A stretch of DNA of 64,000 bases, taken from contig MU400509.1 in NCBI GenBank assembly GCA_022578965.1, positions 248,001 through 312,000 of the forward strand, written 5' to 3'. The notes below the pieces were generated by a model. The model ran no database searches, had not been told where the DNA came from, and saw only the letters and a list, made by a program, of their open reading frames with translations. The position numbers and the translations under genes were made by a program. The stretch comes from Xylaria sp. FL1777 (Eukaryota; Ascomycota; Sordariomycetes; Xylariales; Xylariaceae). Shown here piece after piece: positions 1 through 14,300 of this stretch. The first letter of the stretch is position 1; each line of letters begins with the position of its first letter.

Positions 1-3000
1 GTTCGTATTGTTAATCACATCTAGACCAGTCGAAAGCTCATCGGGGTGCTCATAATGGCATCTGGCCTGCTCTCGCAACTTCAGGAAAGCCTCTTGAATC
101 TCAATATTTGGAAGTGTATAAATACGACTGAGATGGGTTATGCAGACTTCGGCAAGATTGTGTTTCCGGGCAACATGTGCAAATCTGTTGATTATCCATG
201 CTGTTTCATGGTAGCCGCGGTATGCGAACGAGGCTCCATTTGCGTTCTGACCTTGTGGTGGTAATAGTGGTAGGTAAGTGCTGTTAATCATGCCGAAGAT
301 ATGCTGTCGCCAAGTGACCAGATCTTGCCAGTCAGTGATGTCATCCCAGGTGTTCGGCAGACGGTCTCTCCAGGCCCCAAGGAGAAGCTTTAATTCACCA
401 GACTTGACGTCTAGGTTGCTTTGATTCGTATTGGCCAAGCTTTGACATATGACACTAGCATCATTAAGTTCCACTAACTGCTGAAAGTTATGTAACATTG
501 GGATGTGAGCAGCAGTAAGACGTTTGGGAAGTTGATGCCACTTCCGAATGGCTAGCTGATAGGCTTCGTCGCAGACGCGGGAGAAGTCTTGGGCCGTTTC
601 TTGCTTGTTGTGGAACTTGAGTAGAGACATAAAACCTTGGAAGAACGTCCGTCGAGAGGTCGGAGCATCCATGACTCCCTTGATGATCATATCCAAGCTT
701 TCGCGATGTTCTTGAGTTTGCCACATGTCAATGTTTCTCCAAGCGCATTCGAGAAGAAGATCTTGCAAATTTTCATGTTTGGCAAAGTCCTGCAAGATTT
801 CCCATTGTTGGAGCTTTTGCGCACACAGAACCCAGTGATCCTCCCAGAGCATATATTCACCCTGGGAGAACGGTATAACACCTGTGCGAGCCTTGATTTG
901 GGCAGCCTCATACATTTTCTGAGCCTTGTCCCACAGTCCGTTTTGTTCGTAAGATAATGCGGCATTTGTTTCCACGAACTGACATCGCCGGCGCCATGTC
1001 CCGTAGAATAAGTCATCTTCCTTTAGGTTAGAGTATAGCTCAACGAGCGCATCAAGCGTACTTTCCCTAACGGTCGTAGAGTCGATTTCCGGCTTGATGG
1101 CAGACTTCTCCAGCTGAACCATAGCAGTATACCAAGCATCATAGGTCTTAGCTCCAAATTTGAGAATGTGTGGAGGGATTTTACACTCGGGCCATGATTT
1201 AGCTGCACCCGCCAGCAATGTTTGCACGACGTTTGGACGCCTATCCATCTGACGAGAATGATAGTCCTTAGAAAGCAATACGACTAGGCCTTTCTCGATG
1301 TCAGTCTTTTCCTCGCGCACGGTAGCAGCCCAGAACATCGGGAACAAGGCGGTCCAGAGTTCATGAGCCAGGTTGCTATCGACATGCTGGAGCTGCGCGA
1401 TTGGTTCTATCACATCTCGTAGCTTGACTTCGCCAAGTTCGGAAACGAATCTACGATGGTTGGCCATAAATGTTTCATACGTATCATCCGTCATTGCGCG
1501 GGGTTCTCGGGCATCTTTAGCATACGCGCCGAACACGAGTGAGGCTGGCAGCGTTCGGAAATCCTCGTGATGGAGTTGAATATTGGCATTCATTTCGACG
1601 GCCCCGAGGAGGAGTTGATTCGCTTGGGCCAGCCAGAAAGAATCTGCCAGAGTATCCCAGTTTTGTGCCGTGATCACGTATGATAGGCGGGCTGTTGCAG
1701 TTTTGGAAAGACTTTTATCGAAGATAGACATGAATCGGTTGCGCATCTCGACATCTTGTGCACGTGTTCCAATCAAAAACGCATGCTCCATACGCACTGT
1801 AAGCTCCGTCCGCGTAATCTTGGGGTCTTCGTAGATGCGGATCACTAGGTCGAGGAATTTGGCCAACATAGTTGGATCACTACGGTGCTCAAACGAAAGC
1901 ATCTTATGTAGCACGGCTGTTTTTTCCTTCAAGGTAGGCCAGGTGCCTTCAGCTCGAAACACCCAGCCTTCGACCATCTCTAGAATTTTTTCGCAGAGCG
2001 AGTTATCTTGTGATTTTTCAACGAGCGTGGCTAGAACACTCAAGAACGGCCTACGATTATCAGCTAAACTTTCCATACGCATCGCTGTTACCTCAATCGC
2101 CCTGATCATAAGATCTGTCTGGACCTTGAGCTCGTAGAGTGTCATCTCTCCGCTGGGTGAGTTTTGCTCTTGGGAACGCATGGCATTTGCGGTCATTTGA
2201 TGTGAAGCTACACTGGTCCAATGCTGAACGTGATCTCTGGCAAGTTTCGTCTGTAAAGCTTTCATCAACGCCGGGATATGCTGGTCAATAATCGTGGGTT
2301 TACGACGCCCCAATGACCATAGAATATTCACACCAGCACCATATTGAGAGTTGGCCATGGTTTCTGTCGCAAGAGCAGATAGGAAGGTGATTATCTCGGA
2401 GGTGGGTGCTTCGGATTCGCCCTCTGCATCCGCATCTTCCATGGGAACATCTTCCGGTACAGCATCTAGTATCCGCTGTACTATAGACTTAATGTCACGA
2501 CCACCATCATACTCCTTGTCAGCGAAGTGCAGACAGTCTTGAATCTCTGGATTTTCTGACTTCAAACATTTTTCGAGAATCTTCTGGATAGAGGGCATAC
2601 TTCTCAAAATCCACTCGTCTGATTTCGAACAGAGAATGATGCGCACCACCTGCAGCGTATTAATAATGTTCGTGATAAACTTTTCATCATTGCTGTCCTT
2701 ATCTGAAGGATCAGCGTTCAGAATCTTAGCTGTTCTTTCACTCGCCAAAACAACCTCGGTAACGGTAGGGAATAGGTCCACATCCATATCACCCCAGCAA
2801 TGGGGTTGCAGCAAGTTGTAAAGAAGCGACATCGCTTTCATACAGAGTTCTGCAGACTGGGAGGGTACGAGATGTCCCGGAGTAGTGGAATCTCGTGGCT
2901 TTAGAGAAGGGAGTTTATATCTATCATTCAGTTGAGCGATGAACTCAATTAGATACTTGATCATTTTGAGTCGAAAAGGGGGAGGTATCTGAAACTCGGC

Positions 3001-6000
3001 TCTTTCAGCGGGAGCAGTTTGTTGGGCACCCGGAGGGGATGACATGGATAGGTCACTGTCCAATTTCCGTTTCTTGGAGTTTGGGGATTCTGAGAAGGCT
3101 CTAGGGAGTGCGTTAGGCTTCCCTCCAATCCGCTTCTGTTCCCACTCCCAGATCAGCCACATCATATTCAACGCTAGCTTCTTGCTCTCGTTAGAAGATG
3201 TCTGTGGAGATGACACTTTTCGAAGCGAGGTTATTATCAGGAGAGCGAATTTGTCACGGGATTCGTAGAAGAGGTCGGGGTGTCTAACAAGAAAGTGGAA
3301 AATGTTGGTCATTTGTTGAGCATTCTGACCTTCTTCGGCCAAGATACGTCGCGGCGCCATGGCCCACACAGCATTGCGGTCTCCAGGTACGGTATTGCAT
3401 CGCTTGGGAAGCACAGGAGCCATGAGCTCCAAAGCTTGAGTGACGAGGGCACGGCCTTCATTCTGATTCGTCCTTAAAAGGGAATAGTATACTTGCGTTA
3501 CTATTTTAGCAGGAGTCTCATAGTGTGCAATGAAATACCCTATGACGACGTAGGCGGCATGCTTATTTATAACGTCGTCTAGCCGGATGTATGTCCAACC
3601 GAATTTGATAATATCCTTCCTCGCGTCCTGAAGTATGGCATAATGGTACTTGACAAGCATAGCGGATAGTTGCAGAACTTCCATTCGTGTATGATCAATC
3701 CCTGGTTGGGCAAGGTCCTCTTGGGGGTCTCCGAGGTTGACTTTCCAAATCTTCAAATTGATGGATTCTATAATCGACCTGTCCATGAGTCTCTGGGGTC
3801 GGGGTGGGTTTGAAGGAGTCCAGTGCCTCATAACATCCATAGCAACGATAGGATTGACAATGTTGCGCAGGAGGAAGCATTTCGTCTTCTGGTTGACGTT
3901 CTTTCCGGCATATATATCGAGACAACGCATGATAATGGATTTCCAGAATTCAATTGAATCACTGCAAATCACGTGGCTGTAGAGATACGCAAAAACTGAT
4001 GGAGTTGCGCGCAGTTCTTCAGCAGTAATGGACTCGATCAAACTGAACAAAGGGTCGAGGTCTCTGGGTTTCAGTGATAGTGCTTTTGTGAATATGCCCA
4101 TCAACTGTTCCGAAGCTTGGTCGGCAGGCAAACGAAGGCTTGGAGGCAGATCATTTAAGTAAAGATGACGCTCTAGATCTTTCCCGATCAGTTTCAATGT
4201 ATTTATCGTATCCTTTTGTTCCATCCAGCCTTGTGTATCTTCGAATTGACTCAGTGAATTGAGGATATTGATGGTGTTAATGGCTGCTACATATTTACTG
4301 CCTTTCGAGCTGTTCCATATTTGATTGCAAGCGGACATCAGAGGTTCAAGACTGGCAGTAGCATGATCGCGAAGTGGCTTGCTATCCGGATGCGAGAGCA
4401 CTTGGGCAAGGAACCGGCCATACTTGATGTCTTCTAATTTCCTGCTTAGGAAGTCCCAAACCTCAGCAGGATAGCGATTGAGAAACTTGTACAAAGGAGG
4501 GCGGAACGGACTATAATGAGTGCGTCGCAGCTTATCCTCGAGCTCAAGGCAGGTATCAATAAGTCTCTCTTTGAACTGCTCCGCAGCCGGTGGCAACAGA
4601 TGAAAGATGTTGAAAACTGCTGCAATGACCTTCATTTGATTGTTTTGCTCGAAAAAGGTAAACGAGATCTGCTGCAGAAAATTAGGTTCCGCGAGCGACT
4701 TGATATGCTCTAAAAGTCTAGCTCCAATCTCCACCTTGAAGTATGTTGTCAACAGACGTAAAAGCCTTGCCAAGTTGTCCAATCCATGAGTACTAAGTCT
4801 CTTTGGATCTTGTAAATTGGCTAATACAGGACGGAGACCTTGTTGGAGTAGATCCTTTGGCAATTTATTGGTCTGTAATAGAACAGCTTTGATAGCATCG
4901 TTAGCAGCTTCGATGGTAGGTTTCGATTCCGAGTAAAGGCACTTAAAAAAAACCGACACGACTTTCGTCCGCGTGGGATTGTTTTGGCCTTTCTGGAAGT
5001 CCTCGAAGCCCATTGCCTTGCTCAGAATCTTAATGCAAGCTACCCGAAGATTTACAATTGATTCGTGTGTCCGAAATTCTGCTGGCTTACCGGCCAACGA
5101 GTCGTCAGTAGCGTCAGCAAGTGCTAGGGATTCCATTAGTAAGCGGTTAAGGTGGTCGTCAAAGGAGACGAAATTGCTCTTTAGGCTCATGTAGTATGCG
5201 ATAGCGTCAATATACCCGATTTGAGTCGCAAATGGTAAGGCTCGCAGCGGCTTCGCGTAGATTGGAGACAATAAGCGATCCTTGTGTGGCTCAACCAATT
5301 CCCAGATCTCTGCCTTGACTGCATTGGCAATAATTTCAAGAGAGCTCCGTGCAGTACCTCGAACATGCTTATTCATATGCGAAAGCTCGTCATTGAAGAA
5401 CATGCAAATCTGTGCTAGTCGAATATGCCTGGATGGAGGCTGTCCCGGTTGTATTGCAGCAGGTAATGCGTCTTCCTTTTTTACGTTCTTCGTGATCCGT
5501 CGTAAGAGGATTTCAAGAGTAACTTGAGCCGAACTGCGGGTTTTCTCCGGGAGGTCCTGTGGCATGTCTTTAATGACATACATAAGAGCTCTGATGAACT
5601 CTAAATGCTTGGATATGAGCCAGGTCTCGCCGAGTTCGACTTGATCAAGAAGATACTTGATACCAAGCGTGCCACCAGCCTTAGTATACCATTCTTCTTC
5701 GAAACATGCATGGCAAAAGGTTTTACTGAGATGGGTGAAGAAGCTCAGACGGCCAACATGGTGTTGACCTCCAAAAATTGTGACCGTGGAGTCGTAGACA
5801 GCTCGTATAGCTCGAAACGCAGCGTCTCGAACCTCTGGAAGTTCAGAAGCCAGCGATTCGACAATGGCATCTGCAAGAACACGAGCATCAATGAAAAGAG
5901 GTCCCTCCCCAGCTTTAGGGTCGAATGGACTAATGTCTTTCTTCACATCAACTAGGGCGCGACCGATTTCAATAATGGTAAAATGCCGGCAAATATTCAT

Positions 6001-9000
6001 TAGAAATACGTCGGCCTCCTCACGAGATTCAGGGAGCGATTCGGCAAACATAATTGCCTTGATGAGCCGTTTCATGATGATATCTTCCTCATCTTTCTTG
6101 ACAACAGAGCGCTCCTTATTTGACGCTTCGAACACAGCAAAATCAGCTGCTGGCGTCTTGGAAAAGAAATCCTGCATCTGAAGACGGACGAGCCGTGGTA
6201 GATCTTCAGGCAGGTGATCGACACCAATACGCAGCTTAATCTGGGTTTTAATGAGTTGTAACGCTTGCTTCTTGTAATACCCGTCCTGTTTCACCGTATT
6301 CAACTTGGATGGTTTCGGCATTTCCATAAGTTTGCGAATAGCGAAATCAATCCCAAGTCCAGCTGAAAACGCTCTATCCTTTTTAGACCCAATGAGTCGC
6401 ATATCAAAGCTTGATGGGTCGTCGGCGTATCGCTGATAATTTACCGGAATGGTCTCAGTCATGGATTTTCGATTCCGGCCTCCCAGCTTACCAAGGATCC
6501 TCATTGTTGTGTGAGCATGGAAATGGCTATATGGATGCGGTTTCAAATGTTCAAACAATGCATTCATCAGTTCTTCCATAACTGGTGCCATTATTGGATC
6601 GAGGTAATCCGCTGTGAGGTTGTCGACGCATAGTTCAAGGGTACGAAGCCCTTGGCCGACTAAGTCTGTTCCAGACCTGAGAGCAACGACGAGTGGCCGC
6701 ATTAAGAAACTCAAATGGGGAAGTAGATTGCTCAGACGGGCGGGAACTGTAAGACACAGTTCAACATACAAATCTCGCTCTGCCTGCTTGCGGGCAGCCA
6801 TAAGTAAATTATTGAGAACGTCAAGCAACATCTCAAGTAAAGGTAGGATCTGCTTATAGAGATGCTCGAATTTGCCGCCTCCAATACTCCTGAATAAGGA
6901 ACGGAGCAGCAGAAAGTAGTTCATAGGTTCCTCCGCCTTTGTTGATAGATCAATTGACTTTGTCATGATATCAACAACATGGGGAAGAAGGACTTGCTCA
7001 TTCTGAGTTGCAAAGAGGGTGACCGCCATGAATGCTAGCTTGAAGAGTCGTAACAAAATTGAAGATTCCTTAACGTCCGCAGAACCCACAGCATCAATTT
7101 TTCCCATTAGAAACTTTAGTAGCATTCCGCAAAAACTTGGGGATGTTGCCTCACTAGCGAGGAAAAATTGAGGAATATGCAGGAGAGCCGTATGCTCAAA
7201 GATCATCTCATAGAGATGTGGGATCTCTTGTTGAAATACCTCGTGGAACGTCGCAGGGTCAATGCAGTGGAAGACGGTGGCGAAAGTCTCTAGGAGATCC
7301 TTTTCTTCCTTGCTGGAGGATACCATGTAGAAATTGGCCATATACTCGACTGTAGAGGCATACTGGGTCTCTGCAGTCGGCTTCTCAATTTCATAGTATC
7401 GGAAGACATAAGCGCCCTCACGAAGAAGCTTCACGATGACCTTCACTTCCTCGGCCGTAAAGCCATACGAGACGTCTTGCCAGTGCGCAGGGGCATTATG
7501 TGAGTCGATATTTATGGATACATTGCAAGCTCTGAGCTGGTAGAATGTGTTTTTGAGTCCGTTCATCAAGTTTTTAAATAAAAACTTGTTGTCCGCCACA
7601 GGATCCGCATTCCTCTCACGAGGATTGGAGGTTTTGATTGGCATTGCAGTAAAAATATCGATCTCATCCCATTCAGGGCGTTCTCTGTCTGCCAGATACG
7701 TTTCAGGAGTTGGGTCAGCAGCTTGTTGAGCATATAGCTTAGAGAGCTTGACGGCATTTGGATATTGCCTATTCATCGCAGCAAATTTATCACCAATAGC
7801 ATTGAGGATCATCAAGAGATAATGCCGGGCGTCGACCTTATTTGGGAGCTTAGCAATACACTCAGCCATATTTAGCAAGAGCTTCGCACTCATGGTCTGG
7901 AAGCTAGTGCCTGGGAAATTATCTTGCAAATTCTTGGTGTACACTTCGACGGTCTTTCGAATATGATCTGGTGTAAGGGAATCGCGGACGTGATGAATCA
8001 AGTCGGCCAACATACTGTATGCCAACGGCCTCATCGTGTCATATACTGTCAGCCCATCACCAATTAGAGTCTTCTCTTCAAGCAACTCATCAATCTTCGG
8101 TAGGAATATCTTTCGAAAATTGAAGTTGATGATATGGCGAATCGCAACTAGCAACTCCTTGCGTGCGGCGGACTTCTCTCTGGGGCAGTCCTTAAGCAAA
8201 CGAACAACTATTTCCGGTAATGTAGGTAAGAAGTCCGCTAGCTGGCTAGAGTATTGACGAAGTAGGTATGCCAGGAAACTCATTGTCTTGACTTGGGCGG
8301 TAATAAACTCTCCAAAAGCTGCGCGATTCCTGATGCTTGGGCTGACTCCAGTGAAAAACGTCTTTTTTGCTTTGGCTTCGGTGTGAGCCTGTTCTTGTGC
8401 CTTTGCTTGAAGACACAATACTGACTTTATCAAGGGAACAAACGCCTTAACATTATGCTGGATGATGCTGCGGTATGTCTGGAAAACCGAAACGACGATA
8501 ATTGGGCACTCCGATAAAACCTTGAAGGACTGCATTCCTTTCAACAGGGGACGACTCTGCTGCTGCAAGTCTTGGCCAAGGTCTGTGACAGAGGCAACTG
8601 GTGATCCGGGCCGAGGCGACTGAAAATTGGTCTGTGTACTTCCCGGCGTGGAAGGTGGTCCAGTCGCATTCACTGGGATGGCGGTGTTATCTAGCTGTTC
8701 CCGCACGACCTTTTCCATTTGCTCAAAGAGCTCTTGGATCAAATCCAGGAACGGTTGGACCTTGTCATGCAGTATCTTCGGCTGATGCCGCATGACGTCG
8801 GATATGATCTTCACGCATAGCGTAGCATTATCTTCGTTATCATTTCTTACTAGCGTCATTAAAAGATCGACTACTTCTTTAGCATATTGCTCGAAGGGTT
8901 CAGTGGGTGTTTGGTGGGTTGGCAGGCGATGGAGGATTTCGAGAATGCAGTGCCGAAGTTTCTGAATCCAACATCAGTTTGAGATGCGCAGAGTACTACA

Positions 9001-9345
9001 AAGACCACTCACCTGCTCTAATGATGTGTTCTGGAATATGCATGGTCCTCTCAGAATATTAATGATCAAGGGCATAACCCGGGAGAGAAAATGGGAGTAG
9101 ATCGGTCCATTAGTATAGTGATCAAGGCTGTCCCGCAGCGTACAGGCGGCTTCGTATTTAGACTTGGGCTCTATAGGAGAAACATAACATTAGCAAGACA
9201 GTTAGGTCTCACCAGACACGCGCATTGGGGCGGTTTTAAGGTTTCGAATAATCGATTCCGTAACATGAAAGGCGAGAGACGAATACTCACCAGTTTCCTG
9301 AATAGTCAATCTCTTGACTATGTCCTCAAGCTGCGCTGCCGACAT
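1..9345 (-). CDS. TRA1: Tra1, SAGA/NuA4 activator-binding PIKK-like scaffold (3' part outside window)
   Basis: Tra1 is a giant HEAT/FAT-domain pseudokinase that receives transcription activators for the SAGA and NuA4 acetyltransferase complexes in the nucleus. I read an uninterrupted minus-strand frame of 3,058 codons: exon 1 at 9291-9345, intron 9171-9290, exon 2 at 9013-9170, intron 8962-9012, then one exon down to base 1 without a stop. Family signatures include [11 protein letters not shown] (around 6490-6450), [20 protein letters not shown] (around 5280-5220) and [13 protein letters not shown] (around 4965). The part near the left edge is the start of the FAT region. The FRB, pseudokinase and FATC regions, about 750 residues in known Tra1 proteins, should lie left of the window. 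The start at 9345 ([13 protein letters not shown]) gives a compact N-terminus and reaches a good donor (GTGAGT) after 18 codons. Partial only because of the window edge; I see no break. Confidence 0.96.
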
Positions 9346-10568
9346 GGCGACAGCTCCTGCATATGCGCAGCACTCGTCAAGTAAACATTCATGCCAGTTT
9401 CCAGGCAATCGGGGTCATGGACGTGTAGTTTCTATGCGACGGTTGGGACAGTGGCAGAGACGGAGAGTGAGCGATGGTGGGTGCCTGCGGTGCGGTGCCG
9501 ATGTATGCCACAGGTTGGCCTGGATGCGATGAAATGGTATGCACTGTTAGCAAGATTTCGGTGGGCAGATTTTATATCTAAGAAGAAGACTACAGCCAGA
9601 TTAGATGAAGAAGTCAGATGTGGTTGAATTGAGAGGGGTATCACGAAAAGAAGTGAGAAGGCTGCGATCTCTATAGAAAGTTGGAGGAAGAGTGGTGAGC
9701 TACATGTGCTGCTTGAATTGTAGCTAGAAATAGAAATGCTATGGGCGAGAAGCTCCAGAGACAATAGGACCGGAACCTTAAGCCGGGGGGTGCAATTGCC
9801 AATATGTACATATACAACGCTAGGCTTCACGTTTTACCGTTCCATCTCAGATCCTGATTGGTTTACTCTCTACTAGCGTACCAAAGCCCCGGACTACTTA
9901 CAGGTACGTGCGCTTTGTCGCGGTGCTTCTATCGATTAGAAACGCGTTGATAAGATAACAGCTTTGCAGACCCTAGGGTGTATTAAATAACGCCAAGGCT
10001 AGTCAGATCTAAGATGCCTGTAACAGGAATGCCCACCAGCAAAAATTACCTACCAAGGTAGATAGGGAGTCACATATGCTGGATATGTACCCACCTAATA
10101 TTTCGAACCACACCCCTCCTCCCCCACTGAGCACCCTGCAGGACGGACGGGTAATCCCAAGGTGGGGGCAACCGCCAGGCTGGATCGCAGGCATCGACCT
10201 ATTGTGTACCTAACGTATGAACCTTATGTAATGTAATGTCTTGTATTACAATACCTTGCAAATAGGTAGACAATGTGTGCTAATTGTATTAGATTTCAGT
10301 TTATTCACTATCACATTGTGTGATTCTTTATCCATTGTAAGACAGACAGTCTCTCTGCGTTGCCTCAGAGCCTATCCCGACTTCCGCCTTCTAGAGCATT
10401 CCTTGAGCAAGTCTACTCCATACTCAACTCCGCACACGGTTACAGGAGCGCACGTGCAAGGTAAGCTCTCCACGATAGTTTGAATATCAGTCTATTGTAG
10501 ACAACACGTTAAACCAAAGAGAACAAGGCAGAGACATAACTCTAGTAAAGGAATATATCTTTTCCATC
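9346..10568. other. Divergent intergenic region between TRA1 and the AIG2-like gene
   Basis: About 1.2 kb with no supported gene. It must hold the promoters of both divergent neighbours. Short open frames here have no recognisable motif. A C-rich stretch near 10115-10130 and scattered TACCTA-type words are the only features I noticed. Confidence 0.6.
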
Positions 10569-11348
10569 ATGGCGAGCTCACCTGGCAAAACACATGCAGC
10601 CTTCTTCTACGGTGAGCATGACATGCCAGATATATAAATGTATACAGACTGTAGGCTGACCTTATCAGGCACACTCGTAAGGAGACCCAAACTACGTGTA
10701 TCTTGATGCCTATGTTGACGAGACCCTAGATGGCCCCCGAGGTCTTCTTTACAGTTTGCTATAGGTTCTCCACCGACGATGTTGCAATATTGAAAAGCCT
10801 ACACCAGTTTCAGCCCGCCATCCTTCACGGATATTGTCGTCGGTGAGCCCTTCATACCTTGACAGACTTTCTCAGATGACTAGAAACCTTGATTTGCTGT
10901 TGAGGGGTCATCTAATCTTAACGACCCACTACCACGATACTAACGCAGATTTGACAGTCGTGTCAAATCTGCAGACTATCCAGGGATCACGCCCGACTCT
11001 GGCCATGAAGTTCGAGGGATGTACGTGACAGGTCTGACGGATGCCAATATGTATCACCTGGATCAATTCGAGGGCTCCGAGTATGAGCGGAAGACAGTTA
11101 AAGCGCGCCTACTGTCCAAAGTCGGGGACGACAAGGGAAACGGCAATGTAGAAGGCGAAGAAGTCGAGTGCGAGGTTTACATATTTAACGATCCGGCTCA
11201 ACTAGAAGACCGCGAGTGGGATTTCCAGGAATTCCGCACTCAAAAGATGAAGAAATGGACAAGGGAAGACTACGGTTTCGATGATAGTGGTCATTTCGCT
11301 CCACAAAGTGTTGAGACTGACGAGAAAGTCGCTGCTGTCTGTAAGTGA
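10569..11348 (+). CDS. AIG2-like / gamma-glutamylcyclotransferase-fold protein, four exons with an 8-nt microexon
   Basis: Predicted 184-residue protein of the GGCT/AIG2-like fold, a small cytosolic fold whose characterised members cleave gamma-glutamyl compounds to 5-oxoproline; the substrate of this fungal branch is not known to me. Exons: 10569-10611, 10669-10676 (8 nt), 10730-10842, 10958-11348. Spliced this way the frame restores the family landmarks: FFYGTL (residues 12-17, substrate-binding loop), then MAPEVFFTVCYR, HGYCRRRV, ADYPGI, and LDQFEGSEYER (89-99), which holds the usual acidic active-site residue. Intron 3 has a CTAAC branch site. The coding end, AAVCK then TGA, overlaps a donor-like GTAAGT at 11341, so a further exon is possible, but the spliced frame I tried hits a stop at once. 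Family call is confident, enzyme activity inferred. Confidence 0.88.
10945..10972. repeat. Perfect 12-bp inverted repeat with 4-nt loop over the intron 3 acceptor
   Basis: Left arm GCAGATTTGACA (10945-10956), loop GTCG (10957-10960), right arm TGTCAAATCTGC (10961-10972). The arms are exactly complementary. The AG of the acceptor used in the gene model (10956-10957) sits at the stem-loop junction, and the first exon 4 base is in the loop. Two other CAGs (ending 10948 and 10974) lie in or next to the arms. Confidence 0.9.
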
Positions 11349-14300
11349 AGCTACCTCTTTTTGTATTGGGGATATCATGGATCTCTTATTCCATATACTT
11401 ACCTAACATTACTGAATAGGAAGCCTTTAAGTTAAACTTCAGGGTGGCCTCAGGAATATGTGACTCATGACACCACCGAAATCACACAACGAAGGCGATA
11501 CTACTCATATGAGGATCTTGATTATGTCGCAAGACCTCAGAGAGAGATGACAAGTACCAAGGGAACTGCTGTAACCTTTATAATTTTTGAAGTTAGATCA
11601 AGAAGAACTAGAAACGCAGTAATTGGTAGAAACGCCTAGCCAGTTCAGAAAACATCAGGATTCACCAAATCAACACCTATTATTTAGAAAATACTATACT
11701 CATTAACAGTCAAATAGACTTCAGGTTTAAAATCCAGTTAGATAATCACCAGCCGGCATCAATAAGTCCAGGTACGCCGCGTGTTTCTTACTGTCCCTGG
11801 TCCAAAGTGCATGGGGTCCCCTGAAGCCAAGAAACTGTGCTTACACTACACTATGCGTAATGTAAAATGTTAGATATATCGGATGATGTAGTGACAGAGA
11901 TCGTAGTACACAAGCTTGACAGATTTCATCTCCTGTACAGATTCTACCTGCGGCCAAAACATGCAACTTTGTTATAGCTATCGCCACTACTCTTCGCTAT
12001 CGATCCCGATCTAGACCCAAGGATTCGTGCAGCGCAATTAGCAGTAAAATAACCCGGACACCAGTATGTAGATATGAAGCGTGTCCTACAGAAGTCACCA
12101 ACTGATTTGCAGCGTTCGAAAACTACGCACCAGTAGAGCGATGATTCGTTGAGTGCTTCTTAGGCTCATACTAGCTATAGCTTTGACGATAGGTCTCAGC
12201 GGCACATGAAACTCATTAAGTCGGTGTCTTCGCTGGATATAGTCGCATACAAAAACCATGATTGGTGTAGACTTACTTACTCGCATCGAAAATCCCCCGT
12301 CAGCCTAGCTACGGACTATATTAGGAAGAAATTCGTAGAGGCGCAATGAGATCGATCTCCGCCAGGCTACCAACAACTAGCCTATATGGGTGACCATGAC
12401 TAATAACCTGGGGCCACGAGGTTGACAGCTTGCCAGCTCCACGTTTAGTGAATCGCGGAATGAATGATAGGCACCCATAATTGAGCATCGAAGATATCCA
12501 GGTTATCTTCTACAGGCCATAGTGACTTGAGAGCCAGGTGAACGACAAATTAAAATGCGCTTGCAGGGGAAGCCAATTCCCTATGTGAAATAGATTACTA
12601 GTTTAGGAAATGTCCAGATGATTATCTAACGACTGCGCCTCCAGGCTGCAGTGACTTGAGCTCTCTTCCCGTGGTCACAGCCCTCGCATCAATAACATCG
12701 TCTAACCAAAATGTTGAGCTTATGACGAGTGCACCAGAGAAGCATCGAGCCCAGCTGAATAAACCTAGCTTGTTCAGTTCCGAATTTCGGATTAACCCCT
12801 TATTGCCAGGGTATCGCAACCTAGTCGCCACCTAGGCAACCTTGACACATATATCGTCGTCAGCAACGCCTTTATCACAAGTCTAGAAGGATTCTAGACC
12901 AAGCGCCATGATGTTAGACAATAGATACCGTCGGCCGCATCTCCGCGCAGCGTCGAGTCAAGAGGTGGTGTGAAAGCTGCCATCCGTTTGGACGAGTCCG
13001 CAACAAAAGCATCACGACAATAGGCATATCTCTGTTGTGGGGGGAGCAAGAAAAGGCTGCTTGACATAGTAATAGAAAGACGTCAAGGGCCAACATCAAT
13101 TACTATGTGCCGGATAGGTCACATACATGTACATGACTTATGCGACTCAAGATCCATGGCACGGAGTCATGGCATCGGCGAACGGGCAAAGTCTAAATGT
13201 TGGGGTTGACAACCACCGAGTTCCACAGCCAATGCGGCCCGGATCAGATGATCTGCGCTACACTAGATAGATGAGCGAGTGTGACGTCGGTTAGAGTTGA
13301 GTGTATGTGTAAGTGTATGTGTAAGTATGCCTTGCTGGAATAAGCTTTCGGATATCGACAGTAGTAACCTATTTGTCGCCTCCGCTCCTTACTAAACTAG
13401 TTGACGTACCAATCAGTGGCCAATACAGGGACGTTGCCATCTGATGAAACCAATGTTGTTTCACAATCAGCTAGGGTTACCGCTTTGGGGGTTACCTCCC
13501 CAGGTACATTGACTGGTCATTGGCCTGTCGGTTCACTGCCGGAAGTCTTGGCAGAAGTCCAGATACCTGACTGGCCTACCTTACTCAGTAGGTACAGCAA
13601 AAGAGGGCAACTGACACACGCTAGCGCTAATAGTATTCGAACCTCTAGTGTAGCCTACTTCTAGTGTAGCCTACTGCAGGCAGTCCAGGTAGGTATCGTC
13701 TGTGCGCTTAACGGCACTCACAGCTCCTACCGCGCGCTGTCAGCCCTCGTGCGGGGACTTCTCGCTACCGGCCGCCTACTGCAGACCCACCCTCGGGTCT
13801 CAATCCACTGATGTCTGCTCGGATGTCAGCTCTACAGGGGACCTAAATAGGGCAGGTAGCCACTGAAAAAGTTCTACACTAGGTGCTTACAGAGGCCAGG
13901 GCAGAGATCGCCAACGCGAACTGCAGGGGCATCAGGGTTTTATCCTTGTTTTCATGCCGTGAGTGGTTGGAGTTCATCGCATCGCGCACCACTCAAAGGC
14001 TCGCAAGCCGTTGTAACCTACACTCCCCTCTATAGGATTTCCGCGCAAAGGTAGCACACTGCACAGATCATAGGCTGTAAAGAGTTTGCACCCTAAACAC
14101 TAGACACCACGAGGCTCAACCCCTATTCTGCTGTCTGTCTGCTGTCTGAAGATCTGACTAGTGATTTGACTTCCCAATGTCCTGATCTGACGAGAGATGG
14201 CAGAACTGTGGGAGTTGGTAAAGAATACGCGCGACGATCAGCCACGTCTTGGCCCCCTAGCCGCCCAATACCAAGCGGTCTGGCTAGATCGTCTGCAATA

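Noticed and set aside
46..9000. Many plus-strand frames of 60-116 codons across the left 9 kb
   Set aside because: They are shadows of the continuous minus-strand TRA1 frame, which has no stop in the window and carries family motifs throughout.
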